Assembly: GCF_001690655.1 (NCBI RefSeq)
Contig: NZ_LZHQ01000009.1
Location: forward strand, 1-64,000
Direction of reading: 5' to 3'
Source of the DNA: Gilliamella sp. Occ3-1
Lineage (GTDB): Bacteria > Pseudomonadota > Gammaproteobacteria > Enterobacterales > Orbaceae
DNA: 64,000 nt
Positions 31,884-40,570 of the stretch are shown here, in pieces. A program made the translations under genes and the position numbers. The notes beneath the pieces are model-generated. The model ran no database searches and was not told the origin of the DNA. It saw only the letters and a program-made list of their open reading frames with translations. Positions within the stretch are counted from its first letter, which is position 1, and the number at the start of each line of letters is the position of its first letter.

Positions 31884-33047
31884 CTAGGCCTTTGCTCTAG
31901 CTTCTAGCATCGCAACAGCGGGGAGTTTTTTACCTTCAACAAACTCAAGAAAAGCCCCACCACCAGTTGAAATATAAGAGATTTTATCTTCAATACCAAA
32001 TAGATCTATTGCAGCTAATGTATCTCCACCACCAGCAATTGAAAAACCCTCGCTATCGGCAATTGCTTTTGCTACAATTTCAGTACCACGGCGGAAATTA
32101 GGAAATTCAAAAACACCCACTGGACCATTCCATAAAATGGTTTTAGCATTTTTAATAATACTTGCTAATACTTCTGCTGATTTATCACCTAAATCAAGAA
32201 TTTGTTCATTTTCTTTAACATCTTTAACTGATTTTTCAGTCGCTGTTGCTGTTTCACTAAATTCTGTTGCAACACGAACATCAGTGGGAACTGGGATTTC
32301 ACAGTTAGCCATTAATTTTTTAGCTTCTGAAATTAAGTCTGCTTCATAAAGAGACTTACCTACATTATAACCTTCAGCGGCAATAAAAGTATTAGCAATA
32401 CCGCCACCGACAATAATTTGGTCAGCAATTTTTGATAAAGAATCAAGTACGGTTAATTTTGTTGATACTTTAGAACCAGCAACGATAGCAACCATTGGCC
32501 TTTCTGGATTATCTAATGCTTTACCTAACGCATCAAGTTCAGCTGCTAACAATGGACCAGCACAAGCCACTGGAGCAAATTTACCAGCACCATGAGTCGA
32601 AGCTTGAGCTCGGTGAGCTGTACCAAATGCATCCATTACATAAATATCACAAAGAGCAGCGTATTTTTTAGACAAAGTTTCATCATCTTTACCTTCGCCT
32701 ACATTGAAACGAACGTTTTCAAGTACAACTAACTCGCCTTCTTTTACATCTACACCATTGAGGTAATCTTTTACTAAACGAACAGGGAATGACACATGTT
32801 CTTTTAAATAATCAACAACGGGTTGTAAAGAGAACTCTGGGTTATACTCACCTTCTTTTGGACGACCAATATGAGAGGTAACCATAACTTTAGCTCCCTT
32901 TTTAATGGCTTCTTCAATAGTAGGTAATGATGCTTTAATACGCGCATCGGAAGTTACCTTACCATTTTTAACAGGCACATTAAGATCTGAGCGAATAAAT
33001 AATCTTTTTCCTTTTAGATCAAGATCTTGCATTCTAATAATAGACAT
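31884..33047 (-). CDS. pgk: Phosphoglycerate kinase
   Basis: Pgk makes ATP from 1,3-bisphosphoglycerate. The 387 residues equal the E. coli length. The family signature [19 protein letters not shown] is near residue 14, with [15 protein letters not shown] near 150 and the nucleotide-binding C-terminal GGGDTLAAI near 350. It is the first gene of the pgk-fbaA unit. The usual upstream partners of the E. coli cluster (epd) are absent. Confidence 0.97.
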   Translation of the reverse strand: MSIIRMQDLDLKGKRLFIRSDLNVPVKNGKVTSDARIKASLPTIEEAIKKGAKVMVTSHIGRPKEGEYNPEFSLQPVVDYLKEHVSFPVRLVKDYLNGVDVKEGELVVLENVRFNVGEGKDDETLSKKYAALCDIYVMDAFGTAHRAQASTHGAGKFAPVACAGPLLAAELDALGKALDNPERPMVAIVAGSKVSTKLTVLDSLSKIADQIIVGGGIANTFIAAEGYNVGKSLYEADLISEAKKLMANCEIPVPTDVRVATEFSETATATEKSVKDVKENEQILDLGDKSAEVLASIIKNAKTILWNGPVGVFEFPNFRRGTEIVAKAIADSEGFSIAGGGDTLAAIDLFGIEDKISYISTGGGAFLEFVEGKKLPAVAMLEARAKA

Positions 33048-33194
33048 GATACTTCCCCTTGTAAAATATAAAAAAATAAAACTTTTGTTATTCTAACATA
33101 AAAATTCTTTCTAAGTTATAGGCAATACTGTTCAAATAGTAAACATCAATAATAAATACAAAAACTACCAATCATATTTTTTTATGCGGCGCCA

Positions 33195-33223
33195 TTGACA
33201 ATGGAAAGAAATTAAGGCATATT
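33195..33223 (+). promoter_or_regulatory. Predicted rpsT promoter
   Basis: A perfect TTGACA (33195-33200) is followed after 17 bases by CATATT (33218-33223), 49-77 bases before the rpsT start. The -10 match is imperfect. Confidence 0.5.
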
Positions 33224-33271
33224 CTGCCACCTTATTAATATATAATTTTTATCTAAACTTGGGAGTTGACT

Positions 33272-33535
33272 TTGGCTAATATCAAATCAGCTAAGAAACG
33301 CGCGGTTCAATCCGAAAAACGCCGTAAACATAATGCTAGTAACCGTTCAATGATGCGTACTTATATCAAGAAAGTTTACGCAGCTGTTGCAGCTGGTGAT
33401 AAACAAACAGCTGAAGTGGCATTCAAAGACATGCAAGCAGTTGTTGACCGTCAAGCGGCTCGTGGCTTAATTCACAAAAATAAAGCTGCACGTCATAAAG
33501 CAAATTTAATCAAACAAATTAAAGCATTGGCTTAA
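33272..33535 (+). CDS. rpsT: 30S ribosomal protein S20
   Basis: S20 is an early-binding protein of the small subunit. The 87 residues begin [20 protein letters not shown] and end [15 protein letters not shown]. The start codon is TTG at 33272, with GGGAG ending 6 bases before it. E. coli rpsT also starts with UUG, and this rare codon contributes to S20 autoregulation there. An in-frame TTG at 33266 adds two residues but overlaps the ribosome site. Confidence 0.97.
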   Translation: MANIKSAKKRAVQSEKRRKHNASNRSMMRTYIKKVYAAVAAGDKQTAEVAFKDMQAVVDRQAARGLIHKNKAARHKANLIKQIKALA

Positions 33536-33573
33536 TACATTAATTTTTTAACTAACATAGTTAAAGAAATACG

Positions 33574-33601
33574 AAAAAAAGTGGTGTAAGCCACTTTTTT
33601 T
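33574..33601 (+). terminator. rpsT terminator
   Basis: GTGG (33581-33584) pairs with CCAC (33591-33594); flanking A7 and T7 runs extend the stem. The T-run follows on the plus strand, 40 bases past the rpsT stop. Confidence 0.75.
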
Positions 33602-33653
33602 ATTTATATACTAGTTTTATTTTATACAATATTATTAAAAAAGAGAGTTTATT

Positions 33654-34283
33654 GTGGTTCAGCGTGATTATGTCAGGAAAAAGAGCCAATCAAAAAAAAA
33701 TAAGTCACAAAACAAGCCTAATTTTATGATATTTTTGGCTATTATAATTATTATTTTATTTTCTGCTATTCTCTATTTTGTTGCAAATAATACACCTAAA
33801 AAAACCGCTGAACCGCCAAAAGCAAAAACTCAACCTCCTTCAATAACTTTACCTGAACAACCTCAAGAGCGTTGGACATACCTTAAGGAATTAGAAACCC
33901 CTAATGCTAATTATGGTTCCGCGTCAAGTTCAATTGCTAGTGAAAGAGAGCAAATCTTAAATAGCTTTGTCAATAATGCACGCACTGTAACGCCTTCTCA
34001 AAAAGAAGCAACAACGAAAAACCAAACATCAAATGTAACATCACAATCACAGCCAACACAAGCTATTACAAACAAATGGCTATTACAATGTGGTGCATTT
34101 AAAGATAAATTTAATGCTGATAAACTAAAAGCTAAGCTTGCAATGACTGGTGTTAGTGGCAATATTTCTTCAGGTCAATTATATCGAGTTACAGCTGGAC
34201 CATATACCAGTAAAAAGGAAGCAGATAACGCATTAAATTTATTAAATATTAATGGAATTAATGGTTGTGTTATTTCTAACTAG
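33654..34283 (+). CDS. ftsN: Cell division protein FtsN
   Basis: FtsN is a late divisome protein that triggers septal peptidoglycan synthesis. The 209 residues begin with the cytoplasmic QRDYVRKKS, followed by one membrane helix (about residues 25-45). ERWTYLKELE near residue 72-81 matches the essential periplasmic segment of E. coli FtsN (RWRYIKELE). The C-terminal SPOR domain (about 138-209) begins WLLQCGAFKDK. It is shorter than E. coli FtsN (319), mainly by loss of the linker. The start is GTG at 33654 with an AGAGAG ribosome site. Confidence 0.88.
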   Translation: MVQRDYVRKKSQSKKNKSQNKPNFMIFLAIIIIILFSAILYFVANNTPKKTAEPPKAKTQPPSITLPEQPQERWTYLKELETPNANYGSASSSIASEREQILNSFVNNARTVTPSQKEATTKNQTSNVTSQSQPTQAITNKWLLQCGAFKDKFNADKLKAKLAMTGVSGNISSGQLYRVTAGPYTSKKEADNALNLLNINGINGCVISN

Positions 34284-34298
34284 AATATAAATAAGCCA

Positions 34299-35141
34299 AT
34301 GAAATCAACGACGCAAATACAGATCTTTATAAAAATGTTATGGCATCGTGTTAATCACGACCAACTAACAACTTATTCTGCGGGACTTGCTTATACTACC
34401 ATTCTAGCACTAGTTCCACTTATTACCGTTATTTTTTCTCTACTCTCAGCTTTTCCTATATTTAATGAAGTTAGCCATTTATTGAAACAACTAATCTATA
34501 AGAATCTTGTTCCTACAGCGAGCGACATCATCCAAAATTATTTAGAACAATTCATCTCCAATACAAAAAAAATGACTTTTATTGGTGTAATTGGTCTGAT
34601 TGTTACATCACTGTTACTTATCAACTCAATTAATGCAGCGCTTAATCATATTTGGCAAACTAAACACAAACGTTCCTTTATGTACAATTTAACTATGTAT
34701 TGGACGATACTAACCTTAGGTCCAATTTTAATTGGTTCTAGTATAGCAGTTAGCTCTTATATCTTTTCATTGAAATGGCTATCTACAGCAACAGCTGGCA
34801 ATATACTACTTAATTGTTTACCATTTTTTATTTCTGTGGTTGGATTTTGGCTACTTTATAGCATTATCCCGACCGAATCTGTACCTTTAAAAGAATCGAT
34901 GGTTGGAGCGTTTGTCGCTGCAGTTTTATTTGAAATAGGTAAACGCGCATTTGCTCTATATGTTACTTCGTTTCCAACATATCAACTCATTTACGGAGTA
35001 GTATCATCAATCCCCATTATGTTAGTTTGGATCTATTTTTCTTGGTGCATTGTCTTGTTTGGGGCCGAATTTGCAGCAACCTTAACTGACTATAACCGAC
35101 AAAAAAAACATATAGTTAACAACCATTCTTTACCAGAGTAA
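34299..35141 (+). CDS. yihY: YihY family inner membrane protein
   Basis: This 280-residue protein belongs to the YihY/BrkB family (formerly annotated as RNase BN), of uncertain function. It has about six transmembrane segments. TYSAGLAYTTILALVPL near the N terminus, FIGVIGLIVTSLLLINSINAALNHIW, and PTYQLIYGVVSSIPIMLVWIYFSWCIVLFGAE are the conserved blocks. In E. coli yihY is also directly before dtd, here by 7 bases, so cotranscription is likely. Confidence 0.93.
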   Translation: MKSTTQIQIFIKMLWHRVNHDQLTTYSAGLAYTTILALVPLITVIFSLLSAFPIFNEVSHLLKQLIYKNLVPTASDIIQNYLEQFISNTKKMTFIGVIGLIVTSLLLINSINAALNHIWQTKHKRSFMYNLTMYWTILTLGPILIGSSIAVSSYIFSLKWLSTATAGNILLNCLPFFISVVGFWLLYSIIPTESVPLKESMVGAFVAAVLFEIGKRAFALYVTSFPTYQLIYGVVSSIPIMLVWIYFSWCIVLFGAEFAATLTDYNRQKKHIVNNHSLPE

Positions 35142-35148
35142 TTAAATT

Positions 35149-35583
35149 ATGATCACCTTAATCCAACGAGTAAAACAAGCTAGTGTTACAGTAGACAATA
35201 ATATCATTGGACAGATTAATCAGGGTTTACTGATTTTCCTCGGAGTTGAGCAAGATGATGACGAACAAAAAGCAATTCGTTTATGTGACAAAGTTTTAGG
35301 TTATCGTATTTTCAGCGATAATGAAGGAAAAATGAATTTAAATGTTAACCAAGCTAATGGCGAAGTATTAGTTGTTTCTCAATTTACCCTAGCTGCAGAC
35401 ACTAAAAAAGGAATGCGACCAAGCTTTACAAAAGGCGCTAACCCCGATGAAGCAAATAGGCTTTACCAGTTTTTTGTAGAACAATGCCAACAAAAAATAA
35501 CAACTCAAACTGGCCAATTTGCAGCCGACATGCAAGTATCATTGATTAATGATGGTCCTGTAACATTCTGGTTGCAAGTCTAG
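35149..35583 (+). CDS. dtd: D-aminoacyl-tRNA deacylase
   Basis: Dtd removes D-amino acids and glycine mischarged on tRNA. The 144 residues begin [17 protein letters not shown]. The two cross-subunit motifs are present: [17 protein letters not shown] (the SQFTL block near residue 77) and the C-terminal [11 protein letters not shown]. Length is normal. Confidence 0.97.
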   Translation: MITLIQRVKQASVTVDNNIIGQINQGLLIFLGVEQDDDEQKAIRLCDKVLGYRIFSDNEGKMNLNVNQANGEVLVVSQFTLAADTKKGMRPSFTKGANPDEANRLYQFFVEQCQQKITTQTGQFAADMQVSLINDGPVTFWLQV

Positions 35584-35738
35584 TTATATAACTAAAATTA
35601 CATTCAGATAATATTCCGCAAGTTTTACCAATTATTATTTAATATTTGGCATTGTAAGATCCAATTTAAATAGGTTATTGTTAAATAAATCTAGCAACAA
35701 CCTAACAAAATTTGATTATAAGATGCGGCTAACCTTTA

Positions 35739-36671
35739 TTAGTCATCAATTGTTAAATTTCGAGTAGTTAAATCAAATGGAGTTAACTGGTAAACATAAT
35801 AGTTGAGCCAATTACTAAATAATAGGTAAGCGTGGCTACGCCATGTGGCTTTTGGTGTTAAATGAGGATTATTATCAGGAAAATAATTATATGGCATATC
35901 AGGATTAATACCTGCATTTAAGTCTCGATAATATTCATTTGCCAACGTTGAAGAATCATATTCAGGATGACCTGTTACAAACACCATTCGCTTATCAGCT
36001 GTAGCCATTAAATAAGGACCGGTAATATCAGACTCAGCTAAAATAGATAAATCGGTATATGTTTTTATTTTATCAATTGGAAAATCAGCATAACGAGAAT
36101 GGGGAGCCCAAAAGGTATCATCAAAACCGCGTGTTAAAATCGCATTAGATTGCACAATATGATGCTGAAAAACACCCGATAACTTTTGCGTGCGAGTAAA
36201 TTTTGGTAAATCATATAAGACATTCAAAGCAGCTTGAACACCCCAACAAACAAACATAGTTGAAGTAACATGATCCTTTGCCCAAGTAATAATTTCGGCT
36301 AACTTAGACCAATACACAACATCGGAAAAAGCCACTTTCCCTAGTGGGGCACCTGTTATAATTAACCCATCAAAATTTTGCTCACAAATATCATCAAAAT
36401 CACAATAAAAACTATTTAAATGTTCAATTGGCGTATTTTTAGACTCTCGCTGATCAATACGTAATAATTGAATATCAACTTGTAAAGATGAATTAGAAAG
36501 TAAGCGCAAAAATTGGTTTTCTGTTTCGATTTTTTTAGGCATTAAATTTAAAAAAAGAAGCTTAAGAGGTCGAATTTCTTGGGTATTAGCACGCGATGAC
36601 GTCATAACAAATACATTCTCATTACGTAATACATCAACCGCAGGTAATGAGTCAGGAATACAAATAGGCAT
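35739..36671 (-). CDS. metA: Homoserine O-succinyltransferase
   Basis: MetA activates homoserine for methionine synthesis. The 310 residues match E. coli MetA. Cys142 in [11 protein letters not shown] is the acyl-enzyme nucleophile, and the His-Glu pair lies in [13 protein letters not shown]. Gly111 in TGAPLGKV is the residue linked to succinyl-CoA use, whereas acetyl-CoA enzymes have Glu there, so a succinyltransferase is predicted. A MetJ operator lies 44-59 bases upstream. It converges with dtd. Confidence 0.96.
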   Translation of the reverse strand: MPICIPDSLPAVDVLRNENVFVMTSSRANTQEIRPLKLLFLNLMPKKIETENQFLRLLSNSSLQVDIQLLRIDQRESKNTPIEHLNSFYCDFDDICEQNFDGLIITGAPLGKVAFSDVVYWSKLAEIITWAKDHVTSTMFVCWGVQAALNVLYDLPKFTRTQKLSGVFQHHIVQSNAILTRGFDDTFWAPHSRYADFPIDKIKTYTDLSILAESDITGPYLMATADKRMVFVTGHPEYDSSTLANEYYRDLNAGINPDMPYNYFPDNNPHLTPKATWRSHAYLLFSNWLNYYVYQLTPFDLTTRNLTIDD

Positions 36672-36714
36672 AATAAAAACTCCTAAATCGATAAGTTATT
36701 TTTAAACATCAAAT

Positions 36715-36730
36715 AGACGTCTAGAAATCC
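36715..36730. promoter_or_regulatory. Predicted MetJ operator of metA
   Basis: A perfect met box AGACGTCT (36715-36722) is followed by a weaker second box AGAAATCC (36723-36730), 44 bases before the metA start. The core is identical to the box upstream of metK. Confidence 0.65.
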
Positions 36731-36881
36731 ATATAGCTAAATATAGTATCTTTTAATTTATTTGTCGAGATTTTTTATTTAACAAAATCATCAGAATAAT
36801 CAAATTACAAATTGACGAACATTCTAAAGAAATGTGTATTGCTTCATGCAAAAATCAAAATAACTCGAATAGAATTGTTGA

Positions 36882-37694
36882 TTAAAAAGTACGAGTATCG
36901 GTACGCCAAGTATCTGCGGTAAGCGCTTCACCAAAATAGCTATTGATTAATTTTTGGGTAATATCACTCAGCGGTGAAGCTAATACTTCAGCAGTATTAC
37001 CATATTCAACCAATTCGCCATTATGCATAACTAAAATTTCATCGCTGATATGTTTCATCATCCCAATATCTTGAGTTACATATACATAAGAGATATTTTG
37101 TTCAGCTTGTAACATCAGCATTAAATTAACAATTTGTGAACGCATCGAAATATCAAGTGCAGCTAATGCTTCATCTAAAATTATCACTTTGGGTTTTAAA
37201 ATCAATGCTCGAGCTAATGCCACTCGCTGTTTTTGCCCCGCAGCCATCACCGAAGGATAATAAGAGGCATGTTCAGGTAACAATCCAACTTGCTTCAATA
37301 CATCTCTAATTAACTTTTCGCGTTCATGAGCATCATAATTAACATTATACTTTAATGGGATTTCAAGCAATTGCCCAATACGTAATCTTGGATCAAATGA
37401 ACTTTCTACATGCTGAAATATCATACGAATTAGTTGACAACGATAGCTATAATCGCCGTATTGAACTTTATTACCGTCAATCCAGATATCTCCACTATCA
37501 GGCTTTATCATACCAACTAACATTTTTGCGAGTGTCGATTTGCCAGAGCCATTTTTTCCGATAATTGCAAGCGTTTTACCTTCATTAAGAGAAAACGATA
37601 ATGGCTTCACTGCATTAATGTATAAATGCCCCAGAAAACCTTTAGGAATTTTAAATTGCTTAGATAAGTTACGCACTCTTAATATTGGATTCAT
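36882..37694 (-). CDS. sapF: SapF, ABC transporter ATP-binding protein
   Basis: This 270-residue ATPase of the oligopeptide-type ABC family has Walker A GKNGSGKST near residue 48. Its signature loop reads VMAAGQKQRVALARAL, where A replaces the usual S of LSGGQ, as in E. coli SapF. Walker B is VIILDEALAALD. It is the last gene of sapBCDF. In E. coli K-12 SapBCDF has been reported to export putrescine; in other species the Sap system is linked to antimicrobial peptide resistance. Confidence 0.9.
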   Translation of the reverse strand: MNPILRVRNLSKQFKIPKGFLGHLYINAVKPLSFSLNEGKTLAIIGKNGSGKSTLAKMLVGMIKPDSGDIWIDGNKVQYGDYSYRCQLIRMIFQHVESSFDPRLRIGQLLEIPLKYNVNYDAHEREKLIRDVLKQVGLLPEHASYYPSVMAAGQKQRVALARALILKPKVIILDEALAALDISMRSQIVNLMLMLQAEQNISYVYVTQDIGMMKHISDEILVMHNGELVEYGNTAEVLASPLSDITQKLINSYFGEALTADTWRTDTRTF

Positions 37695-37716
37695 CGTATA
37701 TTCCTATTATTTATGG

Positions 37717-38706
37717 CTACTCATCTGTATTTAACGGAAAATGACAGGCTACGAAATGATCTTTTATCGGTATCAATTCTGGAGCCAAAATACATTTTTT
37801 CTGGGCATATGGACAACGAGGCCCTAATCGACAACCTATTGGTAGGTGTTCTAATGATGGAATCACTCCAGGCAAAGTATTTAAAGGACTTTTATGCGGC
37901 ATAGCTTTACCAAAATCAGGAATTGCATAAATTAGCGCCTGAGTATAAGGATGATAAGGCGATTTAATTAAATCTTTACTATCAGCGACTTCAACTGTCT
38001 GTCCACAATATAAAACATTGATACGATCAGTCCATCTGGTAACCATTTGCAGATCATGACTAATAAATAAGATAGTGGTACCCACATTTTGATTCATACT
38101 AGCTAGCAACCTAAAAATTTGTGCTTCAGTAGTTGCTTCCATCGCATTTGTCGGCTCATCAGCAATAAGTAGCTTAGGCTGATTAGCTAACGCAATTGCA
38201 ATCATGACTTTTTGACATTCACCTTCAGTCAATTCAAACGGATAAGATTTTAATATCTCCTTATGATTCTTAATTCCTACCCGATGCAATAACTCAATCG
38301 CTCGATGTTTACGCCAAAATAACCTTTGCCACCAATGCCCCTTAAATGTCCTTCTTGGAATTGCACTAATTAATTGTTGTCCTACTTTCATGGAAGGATC
38401 TAAGCAAGATTGTGGTTCTTGGAATATCATCGATATATTGGCACTAATGACTTTTCGGCGCTGTCTAGGAGTGAGTTTAAGTAAATCAATGTCATTAAAA
38501 TAAAATCGATCAGCTGAAATCTTCCAATTATGATTAGTCACACCTAAAATAGCTTTAGCGATAAGGCTTTTTCCTGATCCTGACTCACCAACTAAACCTC
38601 GAATTTCACCTTCTGACAACTTTAAATTTACGCGATCAATTGCGCGCAAAAGACCATCTGGTGTAATAAACTCAATGGTTAAATTACGAATATCTAATAA
38701 TGCCAT
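37717..38706 (-). CDS. sapD: SapD, ABC transporter ATP-binding protein
   Basis: The 329-residue protein has Walker [12 protein letters not shown] near residue 40 and Walker [19 protein letters not shown] near 180. The C-terminal oligopeptide-type extension has [15 protein letters not shown]. The signature loop reads [13 protein letters not shown], matching the unusual SapD form. E. coli SapD also supports Trk potassium uptake. It begins 2 bases after sapC. Confidence 0.92.
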   Translation of the reverse strand: MALLDIRNLTIEFITPDGLLRAIDRVNLKLSEGEIRGLVGESGSGKSLIAKAILGVTNHNWKISADRFYFNDIDLLKLTPRQRRKVISANISMIFQEPQSCLDPSMKVGQQLISAIPRRTFKGHWWQRLFWRKHRAIELLHRVGIKNHKEILKSYPFELTEGECQKVMIAIALANQPKLLIADEPTNAMEATTEAQIFRLLASMNQNVGTTILFISHDLQMVTRWTDRINVLYCGQTVEVADSKDLIKSPYHPYTQALIYAIPDFGKAMPHKSPLNTLPGVIPSLEHLPIGCRLGPRCPYAQKKCILAPELIPIKDHFVACHFPLNTDE

Positions 38707-38708
38707 AA

Positions 38709-39569
38709 TTAAGTTCCTGCTCGACGGCCATATAATCCAAAATTGAATAAATAAACCAAAATAATTGTAGCAGAAACTGCAATTCCCGGAGATAAAAAGG
38801 CTAAATAATTAGTTGCAATGATATCTTTCATTTGAAACATCATCATACCTAAATCTGGTCGAGAAATATCATTTGCAAAACCTAAAAAAGTTATGGTAGT
38901 AATAGCTAAAATAATCGAACCAAATAGCGAAACAATTTCAGTCAAATAAATAGGTAAAATATTAGGTAAAATATAATGATTAAAAATTGCCAAGGAAGAT
39001 AAACCATCAAGCCTATAGGCCGTAATATACGTTTTATTCCATTCATTGATAGCACGCTGATGAATATTATAAATAAAGCGTGGCGTATAAGATAACCCTA
39101 TTATCAATAAAATATTAGTAATGTCATCTTCTAATAATAAGCTAATCACAATCACACCAAGTAACGGTGGTACTACCATAAAAAATTTAAAAACAAATAA
39201 TATAAAAGGGCGCATAAATGATATAAAAAACATTAAGTAATTAATTAGCCCACCAATGACAGCCACATAAAAAACCGCCTTTAATGTCATTGACATGGTT
39301 GAACGATAACCAATTAACAAATAACCAAAAATATCTTGTCCTTTAGCATTTGTACCTAATATATGATTAATATCACCATTAGACCACCAAGCAGGTGGTA
39401 ATGAAGTTGGGTAAATAGGGTTTAAATGAGCATGAAAGAACCATTTGGTTGATAATGCCACAAATGAGATCGCTAATATGCCATAAAAGCCAACAATTAA
39501 GTAAAGATTGCTATGCAACCGATTAAAGCTTAAATTAACATTTTTAAGCAATCTTGCTTGCCTAGACAT
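38709..39569 (-). CDS. sapC: SapC, ABC transporter permease
   Basis: This 286-residue inner-membrane permease has about six membrane segments and the DppC-type layout: an N-terminal cytoplasmic stretch ([19 protein letters not shown]), then [22 protein letters not shown], a typical periplasmic motif for the family. Near the C terminus is the EAA-like loop. It overlaps the end of sapB by 8 bases. Confidence 0.9.
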   Translation of the reverse strand: MSRQARLLKNVNLSFNRLHSNLYLIVGFYGILAISFVALSTKWFFHAHLNPIYPTSLPPAWWSNGDINHILGTNAKGQDIFGYLLIGYRSTMSMTLKAVFYVAVIGGLINYLMFFISFMRPFILFVFKFFMVVPPLLGVIVISLLLEDDITNILLIIGLSYTPRFIYNIHQRAINEWNKTYITAYRLDGLSSLAIFNHYILPNILPIYLTEIVSLFGSIILAITTITFLGFANDISRPDLGMMMFQMKDIIATNYLAFLSPGIAVSATIILVYLFNFGLYGRRAGT

Positions 39570-40497
39570 AATGTTCCTTATGACGTAAAGGATAAATAAC
39601 TACCGCTGAAATTTCGCCCAATAACGTTAACAAACTGATGACAGTGCCACAGGCTAAAATGGCAATAGAAATAACAAAATAATTATGATGATGATAAGCA
39701 AGCATCACCCATTGCCCTAATCCTACTCGATTAAATAAAATTTCAATTACCATAGTTGAAAAAAGTAGTGTTGTCGTATTATAAGTCAGCTGTGGAATAG
39801 TCGCGGGAATGGAATTAGGTAATAAATGGCGGCGTAAAATTTTGAACGGCGAGCGCTCACGAATAATTGCCATTTTAATAAAATTCTGTCGTGATATATT
39901 TCTTACATTCTGGCTAACAAGTTGAATAGTCATAATGCTTGGTTGAATAGCTAAAATAATGATTGGCAAAAACAAATAGTGAAGTTGACCCAATATCATA
40001 TGCCATTTACCTATTTTTGATGAAATCAAAAGATCCAATAACGAAGTTCCAGCTATTGATGGCGATACATCAAAATTTATCGATATCAACCAAGTTGGCG
40101 ATAACCAATACATAACGATAATAACAACCATAACTATAGGGCAAGAATACAATGATAAAGATCCTAAACGGATAATATTATTTAACCAATGAATATTACT
40201 AAGTCCAAGAAAAATTCCCAATGGCAATCCAATCAGTAAAGCAACGAATAAAGCGAGAATACACAGTTCAAATGTAGCCAATAATATATGGAAAAACGGT
40301 ACTGCTTCTCCAGTTAACAATCTGAATTGACCTTGCGGTAACTGTTTAAAAAAAGCACTGTAGGCATCCAAAAAGCTTAAATTATTAATATTAAATGTTG
40401 AGTGAGGGCTAAAATAAACTAAACAAAAACTGATCTGAGCTAATACGCAGATAATAAACAAAAACGTTACTATTTTTTTGAAAATATAGATAATCAT
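39562..40497 (-). CDS. sapB: SapB, ABC transporter permease
   Basis: The 311-residue permease belongs to the DppB group. It has about six membrane segments and the loop ISRQNFIKMAIIRERSPFKI RRHLLPNSIPA-type EAA motif near residues 195-220 that contacts the ATPases. It is the first gene of this sap cluster. The upstream neighbour is rne, with a terminator between, so the usual sapA binding-protein gene is missing. Confidence 0.9.
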   Translation of the reverse strand: MIIYIFKKIVTFLFIICVLAQISFCLVYFSPHSTFNINNLSFLDAYSAFFKQLPQGQFRLLTGEAVPFFHILLATFELCILALFVALLIGLPLGIFLGLSNIHWLNNIIRLGSLSLYSCPIVMVVIIVMYWLSPTWLISINFDVSPSIAGTSLLDLLISSKIGKWHMILGQLHYLFLPIIILAIQPSIMTIQLVSQNVRNISRQNFIKMAIIRERSPFKILRRHLLPNSIPATIPQLTYNTTTLLFSTMVIEILFNRVGLGQWVMLAYHHHNYFVISIAILACGTVISLLTLLGEISAVVIYPLRHKEHYV

Positions 40498-40523
40498 TGT
40501 TTATCTTTATCGCTATTATAATT

Positions 40524-40561
40524 AATTAAAACACGGCGACATAAACACACTACCGTGTTTT
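40524..40561 (-). terminator. rne terminator
   Basis: AAAACACGG (40528-40536) pairs perfectly with CCGTGTTTT (40553-40561) with a 16-base loop. The T-rich tail is TTTTAATTAATT on the minus strand. It lies 10 bases past the rne stop and before sapB. Confidence 0.7.
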
Positions 40562-40570
40562 AATCTATTT

